Of a DNA stretch of 47,633 nt, positions 28,513 to 37,388 are shown in pieces (the first letter of the stretch is position 1; each line of letters begins with the position of its first letter). A model generated the notes under the pieces. It was given only the letters and a program-made list of their open reading frames with translations. It was not told the origin of the DNA and searched no databases. Source of the DNA: an uncultured Bartonella sp. (lineage in GTDB: Bacteria; Pseudomonadota; Alphaproteobacteria; Rhizobiales; Rhizobiaceae); the NCBI GenBank assembly GCA_946478235.1, contig CAMLBF010000011.1:1-47633 (forward strand), given 5' to 3'. A program made the translations under genes and the position numbers.

Positions 28513-30471
28513 ATGGAAGATAAGGCACCAAAAACATTTCTCGATTCTTTATTGGATCCAACATCACAATTATTTTCATTTTCACCTTTAACGCGAGGCT
28601 TAACGCGGGCTGCAGGTATTCGGCGTAATTTTGATAGTTTTGGCGATGGCCAAACACTGAATGGAACTGACAAAAACGATACAATTGTCATCACAAAAGA
28701 TCTAACAGGTGGTTCTCCTAAGGGCCCAGATGATAATCAACTGAATGCAACGCATATCGATTTCATGGGAGGCAATGATAGTCTGAAAGTTGGCGGAAAA
28801 ATTATTGCAAAAAATGACCAACATATTTCCTTGGACGGTGACAGCAATAGTGTGGCAATAACCGCTGGCGGACTAGAAGGAAAAGACCTAACAATTGAGG
28901 GCAATAACGATACAGCTATTTACATAAATTTTTTTGATGGTGATGGTGCTAAAACTATTCACGTTACCAATGACATCGTTTCAAATGCTATTTTAGGTGC
29001 GAATGACCATAATGATGATGCTGCCGATTTTCTTAGAATTAAGATGGATGGTATCGATAAAAGAGTAGCTAATGCCCTAATTGTTGACGGTAATTTTATC
29101 GCTGATAGAACAGAAAGCGATGTAACCATAAGTGGCATCAAAAATCAGCTGACAATCGGCAAAGATCTTACGGTTACAAATTATGGAACTGTTGACTTCG
29201 AGCTTGCAGGGGGAAATGACACCTACAAAATCGGCGGGAACGTAACGGCTTCACATCATGCTGATATAGGGTTTTACATTTCAGATGAATCATTCAGCGG
29301 CAAACCTTCAATAGGGTCATTCACTTCAGGCAATATAACAGCGTCGGATAGTAGTTATGTTGACATTTATATAACTGCCGATAAAACACTTTTGAGTGTG
29401 AGAAATTTATACGCTGATAATGACAGCTCTATTAGTATGCATGCTGGCCCATGGAACTATGAATTAACAAATAATACCATTATTGATGGCGATATTGAAA
29501 CCGTTAACAACGGTTGTATATCCTTTGATTCCTTATCTATGACTACGCTTGAAGTCAAAGGCGTCATTTCTAGTAAGTCATATGAAGATTTAGACACTTC
29601 TCATCCTGGAATTGAAATAAAAACAGATGATCGTAATGACACTTTGAAGTTTGATGGTGGTTTTTCTCTTGTTGGAGGCAACGCAGACGTCAAATCTGGT
29701 GCTGGTAACGACAATATTATCGTCGGTCGCGATATATCTCTCCAGGACAACGGGAAAGGTGGTGTATCGTCTTTAAGTTTTCAACTTGAAGATGGCGATG
29801 ATAAATTTACTCTTAATGGAAATATATCGAACACTGGCGGAAACCTTAAAATCAATGCTGGCTCTGGAAATGATACTATTTTAATCAAGGGTAATGTCTC
29901 GTCTGCCTTGAACTGTAACAATGTGATTGATTGTGGGGAAGGTAACGACATAGTTACTCTCAACGGTCATATCGATGCAGGAGCTCTTACAATAGATGGT
30001 GGCGACGGCAATGATATGTTGGTTTTGACAGCTGCAAACAACAATGCGTTCATCAGCAATTATAAAGATTGGCTTAGTGACTTATCTAGTTCAGGCTCCC
30101 TTGCAACAAGCAATATTGAAACCATTCGTCTGGATGTTAGAGGTCTCCAAACATCAAATCTTGGCTGGTTAACGGACATTATCAACAAAGCCAATAGTGA
30201 TGGTGCCCATATTGCTGTTACAGATAGAACAGGTCATCAACTTGTTAATCCTTCTGCCTATCTTGCACAGGGTAATGACACGCATAACCCAATCAATGAT
30301 GTGCTTGATCAGTATGCACCAGCAGCAGCTAATACAGCACAGCCAAAAGCTTTTGCTGACCATGTAGCCGCTCCGTCAGCGGACGCATTTACTGCACCGC
30401 ATTTTGACAACAACAACTTCTTACATGAGATGGAACAACAGGCACAAGTTCATGCCGCAGCAGTAGCATAA
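28513..30471 (+). CDS. Array gene 3: RTX-like beta-solenoid repeat protein
   Basis: 652 aa. N-terminus identical in pattern to gene 2 (MEDKAPKTFLDSLLDPTSQL), then the variant GTDKNDTIVI. The body holds units such as GNDTYKIGGNVTASHHADI and GSGNDTILIKGNVSSALNC, and a late CGEGND / GGDGND pair. In the C-terminal region it reads AVTDRTGHQLVNPSAYLAQG, the form found in genes 5-11, whereas genes 1, 2 and 4 read EDKDGHAI-NVNTFLAQ. So its 3' part is a mosaic between the subfamilies. Ends in FDNNNFLHEMEQQAQ and an Ala-rich tail. Same AAGGGG leader as gene 2. Function unknown. Confidence 0.85.
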   Translation: MEDKAPKTFLDSLLDPTSQLFSFSPLTRGLTRAAGIRRNFDSFGDGQTLNGTDKNDTIVITKDLTGGSPKGPDDNQLNATHIDFMGGNDSLKVGGKIIAKNDQHISLDGDSNSVAITAGGLEGKDLTIEGNNDTAIYINFFDGDGAKTIHVTNDIVSNAILGANDHNDDAADFLRIKMDGIDKRVANALIVDGNFIADRTESDVTISGIKNQLTIGKDLTVTNYGTVDFELAGGNDTYKIGGNVTASHHADIGFYISDESFSGKPSIGSFTSGNITASDSSYVDIYITADKTLLSVRNLYADNDSSISMHAGPWNYELTNNTIIDGDIETVNNGCISFDSLSMTTLEVKGVISSKSYEDLDTSHPGIEIKTDDRNDTLKFDGGFSLVGGNADVKSGAGNDNIIVGRDISLQDNGKGGVSSLSFQLEDGDDKFTLNGNISNTGGNLKINAGSGNDTILIKGNVSSALNCNNVIDCGEGNDIVTLNGHIDAGALTIDGGDGNDMLVLTAANNNAFISNYKDWLSDLSSSGSLATSNIETIRLDVRGLQTSNLGWLTDIINKANSDGAHIAVTDRTGHQLVNPSAYLAQGNDTHNPINDVLDQYAPAAANTAQPKAFADHVAAPSADAFTAPHFDNNNFLHEMEQQAQVHAAAVA

Positions 30472-30515
30472 TGCACCTGTAGGCTATTTCTAACAGAATT
30501 GTTGATGACAAAATG

Positions 30516-30550
30516 GGAGCCCCCTTTTCTCAAGATTAAGGGGGGCTTCA
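30516..30550 (+). repeat. GGAGCCCC hairpin repeat, copy 3
   Basis: GAGCCCCCTT pairs with AAGGGGGGCTTC (one G-T pair and one bulge), 11-base loop, no T-run after it. Same spacer context as copies 1 and 2. Confidence 0.65.
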
Positions 30551-30612
30551 AAACCACAAGATTACCGGACAATTTCATTAATAACTTAAATTCCAACCAA
30601 GGGGTAAATATC

Positions 30613-32601
30613 ATGGAAGATAAGTCACCAAAAACATTTCTAGATTCTTTACTGGATTCAACATCACAACTATTTTCATCATCTTATTTTGATTTGGCTC
30701 GTGCAGCCGGTATTCAACGCAATTTCCGTAGTTTTGGAGATGGCAAAATACTGGACGGAACAGACCAAGACGATACAATCTTTATTGAAAAAGATCTGAC
30801 AGGTGGATCGCCAATTAATTACCCCAAAAGCAGTTACAATGATACTCAAATCAATTTTCAGGAAGGCAATGATAGTTTAACTGTCGGCGGCAAAATTGCC
30901 GTCAAAAATAATCAACACATTTCCATCCAGAGCGATGGTGGTAGTTTATCTGTCACGGCAGGTGGAATAGAAGGCAAAAACCTGACATTTGACGGCAAAA
31001 ATGATGGAACATCCATATCTTTTTTCCATCAAAGCGAAGAAGATATCAATCCGGAAGGTGTTGAAAACAAATTCCAGATTAAAGGCGACATTACGTCCAA
31101 TGCTGCCTCAAAACCAAATGATACGTATCATGCGGGTCAATTTCTAAATTTATATATAGAAGATGATGCCGTAAACTCACATAACATTGTAACAATAGAC
31201 GGCAATATTAAATCCGATGGAACTGGCAATGAATTCCACATAGCCGGTTATAACAATGACATAAGCATTGGTAAAAATATTATTGAAACAAACTCTGCTG
31301 AAACACGTTTTAACATGGGAGGGATGAACAGTGTTTTCAACATTGGTGGAAATATAGCTCTTTCTCATGAAGCTGAATTAACAATCTCATTTGATGATTT
31401 TGATTTTGATAAAGCCGAAAATGACAATTCAACAGTGACATTTCATGCAGGTGATGTACGGGTGACTGACGGTAGTAATTTTGAGTGGTATTCTTATACG
31501 GATATATCAAATGCAACCTTCGGAACTTTAATTGCCGAGGATAATTATAGCAGACTCACAATTGGGCTAGCAGCCGAAGGCAGCCGTGACACAATAGCCG
31601 GTGATGTTCTTGTTAATGGCAATATTGAAGCTATCAACTATAGCGATATAATGCTGGAGTTAGAAGCAATCGGTACACTTCAAGTAACTGGTGTAGTAAC
31701 CACGAGTTCTGACGGAAAGTCGGGAGATCATTCTCCTACAATTTCAATAGAGGAAATGGGTGATAATTCTGCTTTAAAATTTGATGGTGGCTTTTCCATT
31801 AACGGAGGCGAGATATATGTCGCAGCTGATGGTGAGAATAGCCATATTACCGTTGGTAACAATATATCTCTCCAACAGATTGGAAACGATGATACACCTA
31901 GTTTAAAATTTGAGTTTGGTGCCGGCAACAATACCTTTACCCTTAATGGCAATATATCAAATGCCGGCGGAGAACTGACAATTGAAGCAGGGTATGAAAA
32001 TGATGTTGTCACAATCAATGGCAATGTTGCATCATCCTTGAATGGTAGCAACTTGATTGATTGTTCTGACGGTGATGATATCCTTATTCTCAATGGTCAG
32101 ATCAATGCTGGTGCTCTTAAAATAGACGGCGGTGAAGGCAACGATACGTTGGTCTTAACAGCCGATAATACCGATAATTTTGCAGCTAACTATCAAGGTT
32201 GGCTTAGTGATTTATCATCAACAGGTGACTTGGCAAAAAGCAACTTTGAAACCGTTCGCCTGAATGTCAGTGATTTGCAAACTTCAAATCTTGGTTGGTT
32301 TACAGATATTATCAATAAAGCCAATGCCAGTGGTGCCAATATCGCTATTGAAGATAAAGATGGCCATGCAATCACCAATGTAAATACATTTCTTGCACAG
32401 GGTAATGACACACATAACCCAATCAATGACGTGCTTGACCAATATGCACCAGTAGCAGCCAATGCAGCACAGCCAAAAGCTTTTGCTGAACATGTAGCCG
32501 CTCCATCAGCGGACGCATTTACTGCACCGCATTTTGACAACAACAACTTCCTGCATGAGATGGAACAACAGGCACAAGTTCATGCTGCAGCCGCTGCATA
32601 A
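30613..32601 (+). CDS. Array gene 4: RTX-like beta-solenoid repeat protein, twin of gene 1
   Basis: 662 aa from the ATG at 30613 (AAGGGG upstream); the open frame extends back to 30499 through the spacer. N-terminus MEDKSPKTFLDSLLDSTSQL joins a segment almost identical to gene 1 (FDLARAAGIQRNFRSFGDG, GTDQDDTIFI). The middle (codons about 250-440) has diverged from gene 1, but 32014-32429 is base-for-base identical to 25363-25778. Ends in the shared C-terminal region and FDNNNFLHEMEQQAQ tail. It is separated from gene 1 by genes 2 and 3, so the resemblance is not that of immediate tandem neighbours. Confidence 0.85.
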   Translation: MEDKSPKTFLDSLLDSTSQLFSSSYFDLARAAGIQRNFRSFGDGKILDGTDQDDTIFIEKDLTGGSPINYPKSSYNDTQINFQEGNDSLTVGGKIAVKNNQHISIQSDGGSLSVTAGGIEGKNLTFDGKNDGTSISFFHQSEEDINPEGVENKFQIKGDITSNAASKPNDTYHAGQFLNLYIEDDAVNSHNIVTIDGNIKSDGTGNEFHIAGYNNDISIGKNIIETNSAETRFNMGGMNSVFNIGGNIALSHEAELTISFDDFDFDKAENDNSTVTFHAGDVRVTDGSNFEWYSYTDISNATFGTLIAEDNYSRLTIGLAAEGSRDTIAGDVLVNGNIEAINYSDIMLELEAIGTLQVTGVVTTSSDGKSGDHSPTISIEEMGDNSALKFDGGFSINGGEIYVAADGENSHITVGNNISLQQIGNDDTPSLKFEFGAGNNTFTLNGNISNAGGELTIEAGYENDVVTINGNVASSLNGSNLIDCSDGDDILILNGQINAGALKIDGGEGNDTLVLTADNTDNFAANYQGWLSDLSSTGDLAKSNFETVRLNVSDLQTSNLGWFTDIINKANASGANIAIEDKDGHAITNVNTFLAQGNDTHNPINDVLDQYAPVAANAAQPKAFAEHVAAPSADAFTAPHFDNNNFLHEMEQQAQVHAAAAA

Positions 32602-32645
32602 TGCACCTGTAGGCTATTTCTAACGGAATTGTTGATGACAAAATG

Positions 32646-32684
32646 GGAGCCCCCTTTTCGTACAATCCCCAAGGGGCTCCTTTT
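32646..32684 (+). terminator. GGAGCCCC hairpin, copy 4, with T-run
   Basis: GGAGCCCC-CTT pairs with AAGGGGCTCC, followed by TTTT (32681-32684). Of the six copies this is the one most like an intrinsic terminator. It marks the boundary between the gene 1-4 and gene 5-7 subfamilies. Confidence 0.75.
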
Positions 32685-32723
32685 AAATATATGAATATGT
32701 ATTTAATTTAAATAATTATTATA

Positions 32724-32787
32724 ATTTACAATAAAAGTCAGAGTTTATTGTAAATAATAATGGTTATATTTCAATATAACCTTTTTT
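32724..32787 (+). promoter_or_regulatory. Structured leader of array gene 5 with attenuator-like hairpin
   Basis: Two hairpins: ATTTACAATAAA (32724-32735) with TTTATTGTAAAT (32744-32755), then GGTTATAT-TTCA-ATATAACC (32762/3-32781) followed by six T. The second has the form of an intrinsic terminator ahead of the coding region, 32 bases before the ATG. Equivalent elements precede genes 6 and 7. Confidence 0.6.
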
Positions 32788-32819
32788 ACTACTCTTGCTA
32801 TCCGAAAGGGGTAAATAAT

Positions 32820-34937
32820 ATGGAAAACAAAGCAAACAAAACATTTCTTGATACTTTGCTTGATGACACACAACAAAACACATTATCTTCACTTTATGCA
32901 TTGGAACCAACACACAATGGTGTCAACCAACGCGCTATCTATGAAGCACAAGATGTGAATACCAGTATAACTGGCACCGACGAAGATGATACAATCCATA
33001 TTACCGGTAACTTAACCGCCAATAATGCAGATCATCAAACACTTATAGATCTAAAAGGTGGTAATAATACTGTAAATATAGATGGAAAAATTCTTGCGCG
33101 TAATGATGAATATATCTTTTTTGAAGGACGTGGTTCTACCAACTCTATCACAGTATCGGGCATAGAAGCCATAGCAACAAAATATAATGGCTCATATAAC
33201 GAAATTCAATTTGGATTATATGGACGTGATGTCAATAGTTTACATGTAAAAGGAGATATATTTTCTCACGGAGTCCACGAATGGGACGCGCCTGGGATCA
33301 ATGTATACATGTATAATGATAATTTTGACAAACTAAGTAATAATTATATTTTAATAGATGGTAATATTTTTTACCAAAATGGTGACAATATTGATTTTTA
33401 TTCAGAAGGATATGAAAATCAGTATACAATTAAAGGCAGTGTTATTCTGGATAATTTTGACCGGTTTTTAGCTGAAGAAACCGGCGTATATAACGATTTA
33501 AGCATTGGTGATAGCCTGTTCATAACAAACACGCTCGCTCAAATAATGTTAAGTGCATATAACTCTGACAATCCAGAAACTAGCTACTCTACATTTCAAA
33601 TTAACGGCCAACTACATGTATCCGACAAGGGAACTGTTAACGCCTCTCTTAATACAGACGTTTCAAATATAGAAATCGGCAGCGTTTTTGTTGAAGGATC
33701 AGGATCTTCTGTGTCGTTAGATGTATTCGCTCTCAACCCTGATGCCGCCACACAATCTACAACAGTAATCAATGGTAACATTGAGGCCCATAATGGTGGT
33801 TCAATTGTATTTTCCAACGGAATCCAATCCAATAATTTTGAAGTAAAAGGTCAAATTATTAGTCAATCTGATAGCATAGTTGATCCAAACCATAATACCA
33901 GTCCCACATATTCAGATATAGAATTTTATTCAGCTGAAGATGCCAATACTAATAGTACATACAACTTTCTTGGTGGTATTTTGAACAATAATGGCGGTGT
34001 AACACTTGAAGGTCGTTATGGTAATGAACGTATCAACATTACTGGGGATGTTACAACGCAAGGTGTACATTTCAGTGATGCAGTAACTGGTTTTTCACTA
34101 GGTGGCGGTGACGATACTTTTACCTTGGTGGGCAATCTTTTTGCTGATACACATGGAATAAACTCTATTGGTGGACAAGAAGGAAACGATACCTTTTCTA
34201 TTAAAGGTAACGTAAGTGCTAAAGACGAAGGCAGAAATGAATTATCGGGTGGTGAGGGTGATGATACTTTTACCATCGTGGGCAATCTTTTTGCTGGTCC
34301 AAATGGAGTAAACTCTATCCTTGCTGGTGAGGGAAATGACATCATCTCCATTAAAGGCAACGTAAGTGTTAAAGATGACGGCAAAAATGAATTATCAGGT
34401 GGCGCAGGCGATGATACTTTCATTCTCAATGGCCATATCGATGCAGGTGCACTCGCTATTTCAGGTGATGATGGCAATGATACACTGGTATTAACAGCCA
34501 ATAGTAACAATAATTTTGAAGTTAATTACAAAGATTGGCTCACTGATTTTTCATCAACCAATTCTCTTGTTCATAGCAATATCGAAAACATACGCTTGGA
34601 TGTAGACAGACTTCAAATTGGAAAACTTGGCTGGTTTACCGACATTATCAACAAAGCCAATGCAGATGGTGCCCATATTACCGTCACGGATAAGATAGGA
34701 CACCAAGTTGTCAATCCAACAACCTATCTTGCACAGGGCAATGACACACATAATCCAATCAATGACGTGCTTGATCACTACGCACCAGCCGCAGCCAATG
34801 CAGCACAGCCAAAAGCTTTTGCTGAACATGTAGCCACTCCATCAGCCGATGCATTTACTGCACCGCATTTTGACAACAACAACTTCCTGCATGAGATGGA
34901 ACAACAGGCACAAGTTCATGCTACAGCCGTAGCATAA
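32820..34937 (+). CDS. Array gene 5: RTX-like beta-solenoid repeat protein (second subfamily)
   Basis: 705 aa from the ATG at 32820 (GAAAGGGG upstream); the frame is open back to 32760. Subfamily-2 N-terminus NKANKTFLDTLLDDTQQN, then LSSLYALEPTHNGVNQ, RAIYEAQDVN and GTDEDDTIHI. The body carries conserved YENQYTIKGSVILDN and a late tandem repeat of two 50-residue units (34113-34412; FTLVGNLFADTHGINSIGG followed by EGNDTFSIKGNVSAKD), one unit more than genes 6 and 7. C-terminal region has WFTDIINKANADGAHI and DTHNPINDVLDHYAPAAA, and ends FDNNNFLHEMEQQAQ. No signal peptide. Function unknown. Confidence 0.85.
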   Translation: MENKANKTFLDTLLDDTQQNTLSSLYALEPTHNGVNQRAIYEAQDVNTSITGTDEDDTIHITGNLTANNADHQTLIDLKGGNNTVNIDGKILARNDEYIFFEGRGSTNSITVSGIEAIATKYNGSYNEIQFGLYGRDVNSLHVKGDIFSHGVHEWDAPGINVYMYNDNFDKLSNNYILIDGNIFYQNGDNIDFYSEGYENQYTIKGSVILDNFDRFLAEETGVYNDLSIGDSLFITNTLAQIMLSAYNSDNPETSYSTFQINGQLHVSDKGTVNASLNTDVSNIEIGSVFVEGSGSSVSLDVFALNPDAATQSTTVINGNIEAHNGGSIVFSNGIQSNNFEVKGQIISQSDSIVDPNHNTSPTYSDIEFYSAEDANTNSTYNFLGGILNNNGGVTLEGRYGNERINITGDVTTQGVHFSDAVTGFSLGGGDDTFTLVGNLFADTHGINSIGGQEGNDTFSIKGNVSAKDEGRNELSGGEGDDTFTIVGNLFAGPNGVNSILAGEGNDIISIKGNVSVKDDGKNELSGGAGDDTFILNGHIDAGALAISGDDGNDTLVLTANSNNNFEVNYKDWLTDFSSTNSLVHSNIENIRLDVDRLQIGKLGWFTDIINKANADGAHITVTDKIGHQVVNPTTYLAQGNDTHNPINDVLDHYAPAAANAAQPKAFAEHVATPSADAFTAPHFDNNNFLHEMEQQAQVHATAVA
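34113..34412 (+). repeat. Intragenic tandem repeat, 2 x 150 bp, in array gene 5
   Basis: Two in-frame units of exactly 150 bases (34113-34262 and 34263-34412) begin GATACTTTTACC and encode 50 residues each, themselves two 25-residue solenoid turns ending in GG-x-G-x-D. A partial third unit begins at 34413 (GATACTTTCATT). Genes 6 and 7 carry one unit at this place. Confidence 0.85.
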
Positions 34938-34981
34938 CGAACCTGTAAGCAATTTCTAACGGAATTGTTGATGACAAAATG

Positions 34982-35016
34982 GGAGCCCCTTTTTCGTAAA
35001 ATCCCCAAGGGGCTCC
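34982..35016 (+). repeat. GGAGCCCC hairpin repeat, copy 5
   Basis: GGAGCCCCTT (34982-34991) pairs with AAGGGGCTCC (35007-35016), perfect 10-bp stem, followed by TAATAG. The spacer is almost identical to that after gene 6. Confidence 0.75.
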
Positions 35017-35063
35017 TAATAGAATAAGAGAAAATAGTACTATTACTTCTAAATGTGATTTTT

Positions 35064-35128
35064 ATTTACAATAAAAGTTAGAGTTTATTGTGAATAATAA
35101 TGGTTATATTTTATTATAACCTATTTTT
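35064..35128 (+). promoter_or_regulatory. Structured leader of array gene 6
   Basis: ATTTACAATAAA (35064-35075) pairs with TTTATTGTGAAT (35084-35095, one G-T pair), then GGTTATA (35102-35108) with TATAACC (35115-35121) and TATTTTT. The hairpin is kept although the loop differs from gene 5 (TTTTAT instead of TTCA). Confidence 0.6.
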
Positions 35129-35160
35129 ACTAATCTTGCTATCCGAAAGGGGTACATAAT

Positions 35161-37164
35161 ATGAAAAACAAAGCAAACAAAACATTTCTTGATACTTTGC
35201 TTGATGAGACACAACAAAATGCTTTATCTTCACTTTATGCATTGGAGCCAACACGTAGCGGTATTAGCCAACGTGCTATCTATGAAGCACAAGATGTGAA
35301 TTACGATATAACCGGAACTGATGAAGATGATACAGTTCACATTACAGGTAACTTAACCGCAGATAATGCGAACCTTGCTACATATATAGGTCTAAAAGAA
35401 GGCAATAACACTGTAAATATTGACGGCAAGATCTCTATGCATAATGGAGGAGACATCTCTTATGAGGGGTATGGCTCTCAAAACTCCTTTACAGTATCAG
35501 GCATCGAATTAATTACTACAAGACATAATTATGGACAGGATTTTCCAGGTAGATGGCGTGAGACTATCACTATAGCCTTAAACGGGAATGATACCAACAC
35601 TCTACATATAGCTGGAGATATTATTTCTTATAGCACCATAGAGGATTATAATCAGTTTATCGGTATGTACTTATATGGTAACGACCATTATGTTAACGGT
35701 AAAAAACTGCAAAGTAACAATTATATATTGGTCGATGGCAACGTTAATATGCATAATTATGCCGATCTTGAATTTTTTTCGCAGGGATATGAAAATCAAT
35801 ATACGTTTAAAGGCAGTATCATTCTGGATAATATAGATTATTTTCTTGCTGAACAACTTGGTACATACAATGAATTAATCATTGGTGATAGCCTTATCAC
35901 AAACGATACCAGAACCCAAATATATCTTCATTCAGCCGGAAATTATAATGCAGAACCCGTTTACACAACGTTAGAAATTGCAAATCAACTTGTGATATCT
36001 GGTAAATCAGAAGCGGAGTTCTTGTTTGACGGAAATATTATCGACGTTGAAATTGGTAGCGTTTTGGCGCAAGGACAAGGTGCCCAACTCTTTTTCGGTG
36101 CAGAGGCGCCACAGTCAGGCTCTAACAACTTGTGGTTAACCACTACCATTAATGGCAATCTTGAGGCAAGTAATGGTGCCGAAATCCGCTTTGATACCGA
36201 TGACGGCGTACAGACATTTGAGGTAAAAGGCCAAGTTATCACCCAATCAGATAATAGCGTCAATTCGTCGCCAAACGATCATAGTAATTATTCGAGCATC
36301 AATTTTTATGCGTATGACCCTGTCAGTACTACTTACAATTTTCTTGGTGGAATTTCCAATAATAATGGCAGCATAAATATGGAAACCGGTTCCGGTAAAG
36401 ATCAGATAAATATTACCAGTGACGTTTCTGTGCAAAACACCTTACACGATGATAAAGCGTTAAATACTTTTGACCTTGGTGATGGTGATGACAGCTTTAC
36501 ACTCGTCGGTAATCTCTTTGCCGGCGCACACGGCCTAAATTCTATCCTTGCTGGTAAGGGAAATGACATCATTTCCATAAAAGGCAATGTTAGCATTAAA
36601 GATGACGGCAGAAATGAATTATCGGGCGGCGCAGGAGATGATACTTTCATTCTCAATGGCCATATCGATGCAGGTGCACTTGCCATTTCAGGAGATGAAG
36701 GCAATGACACACTGGTATTAACAGCCAACAATAACAATAATTTTGAAGTTAATTACAAAGATTGGCTCACTGATTTTTCATCAACCGGTTCTCTTGTTCA
36801 TAGCAACATCGAAAACATCCGCCTGGATGTAACTAGACTTCAAATTGGAAAACTTAGCTGGTTTACAGACATTATCAACCAAGCCAATGCAGACGGTGCC
36901 CATATTGCTGTGACTGATAAAGCAGGTAATCAGCTTATTAATCCTTCTGCCTATCTTGCACAGGGTAATGACACACATAACCCGATCAATGACGTGCTGG
37001 ATCACTACGCACCGGCAACAGCCAATGCAGCACAGCCAAAAGCTTTTGCTGACCATGTAGCCGCTCCGTCAACAGATGCATTTACTGCACCGCATTTTGA
37101 CAACAACAACTTCCTGCATGAGATGGAACAACAGGCACAAGTTCATGCTACAGCCGTAGCATAA
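35161..37164 (+). CDS. Array gene 6: RTX-like beta-solenoid repeat protein (second subfamily)
   Basis: 667 aa. N-terminus KNKANKTFLDTLLDETQQN, LSSLYALEPTRSGISQ and GTDEDDTVHI, very close to genes 5 and 7. The central part differs from both (e.g. NGNDTNTLHIAGDIISYS, YENQYTFKGSIILDN, TTINGNLEASNGAEI). The 3' quarter, 36607-37106, is identical to gene 7 over 500 bp, covering GGAGDDTFILNGHIDAGALA to nearly the end. The C-terminus FDNNNFLHEMEQQAQVHATAVA is the same as in gene 5, so the last bases match gene 5 rather than gene 7. GAAAGGGG precedes the ATG. No signal peptide; function unknown. Confidence 0.85.
   Translation: MKNKANKTFLDTLLDETQQNALSSLYALEPTRSGISQRAIYEAQDVNYDITGTDEDDTVHITGNLTADNANLATYIGLKEGNNTVNIDGKISMHNGGDISYEGYGSQNSFTVSGIELITTRHNYGQDFPGRWRETITIALNGNDTNTLHIAGDIISYSTIEDYNQFIGMYLYGNDHYVNGKKLQSNNYILVDGNVNMHNYADLEFFSQGYENQYTFKGSIILDNIDYFLAEQLGTYNELIIGDSLITNDTRTQIYLHSAGNYNAEPVYTTLEIANQLVISGKSEAEFLFDGNIIDVEIGSVLAQGQGAQLFFGAEAPQSGSNNLWLTTTINGNLEASNGAEIRFDTDDGVQTFEVKGQVITQSDNSVNSSPNDHSNYSSINFYAYDPVSTTYNFLGGISNNNGSINMETGSGKDQINITSDVSVQNTLHDDKALNTFDLGDGDDSFTLVGNLFAGAHGLNSILAGKGNDIISIKGNVSIKDDGRNELSGGAGDDTFILNGHIDAGALAISGDEGNDTLVLTANNNNNFEVNYKDWLTDFSSTGSLVHSNIENIRLDVTRLQIGKLSWFTDIINQANADGAHIAVTDKAGNQLINPSAYLAQGNDTHNPINDVLDHYAPATANAAQPKAFADHVAAPSTDAFTAPHFDNNNFLHEMEQQAQVHATAVA
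36607..37106 (+). repeat. 500-bp block identical to 38796-39295 (genes 6 and 7)
   Basis: Compared line by line: no mismatch or gap (constant offset 2189). The block starts within the last solenoid coils and ends 58 bases before the gene 6 stop codon, where gene 7 turns to a different tail. Confidence 0.9.
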
Positions 37165-37208
37165 CGAACCTGTAAGCAATTTCTAACGGAATTGTTGATG
37201 ACAAAATG

Positions 37209-37243
37209 GGAGCCCCTTTTTCGTAAAATCCCCAAGGGGCTCC
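37209..37243 (+). repeat. GGAGCCCC hairpin repeat, copy 6 (last)
   Basis: GGAGCCCCTT (37209-37218) with AAGGGGCTCC (37234-37243), followed by TAATAG. The spacer after gene 7 no longer carries this element. Confidence 0.75.
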
Positions 37244-37290
37244 TAATAGAATAAGAGAAAATATTACTATTACTTAAAAGCATGATTGTT

Positions 37291-37355
37291 ATTTACAATA
37301 AAAGTTAGAGTTTATTGTAAATAATAATGGTTATATTTCGATATAATCTATTTTT
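37291..37355 (+). promoter_or_regulatory. Structured leader of array gene 7
   Basis: ATTTACAATAAA (37291-37302) with TTTATTGTAAAT (37311-37322), then GGTTATAT-TTCG-ATATAATC (37329-37348; one G-T pair) and TATTTTT. The tetraloop differs from gene 5 (TTCG versus TTCA) while the stem is kept. Confidence 0.6.
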
Positions 37356-37388
37356 ACTAATCTTACTATCCGAAAAGGGGTAATTGAT

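Noticed and set aside
34016..34510. - strand open frame opposite the tandem repeat of array gene 5
   Set aside because: It repeats with the + strand unit and has no ribosome-binding site; the + strand frame is clearly the coding one.
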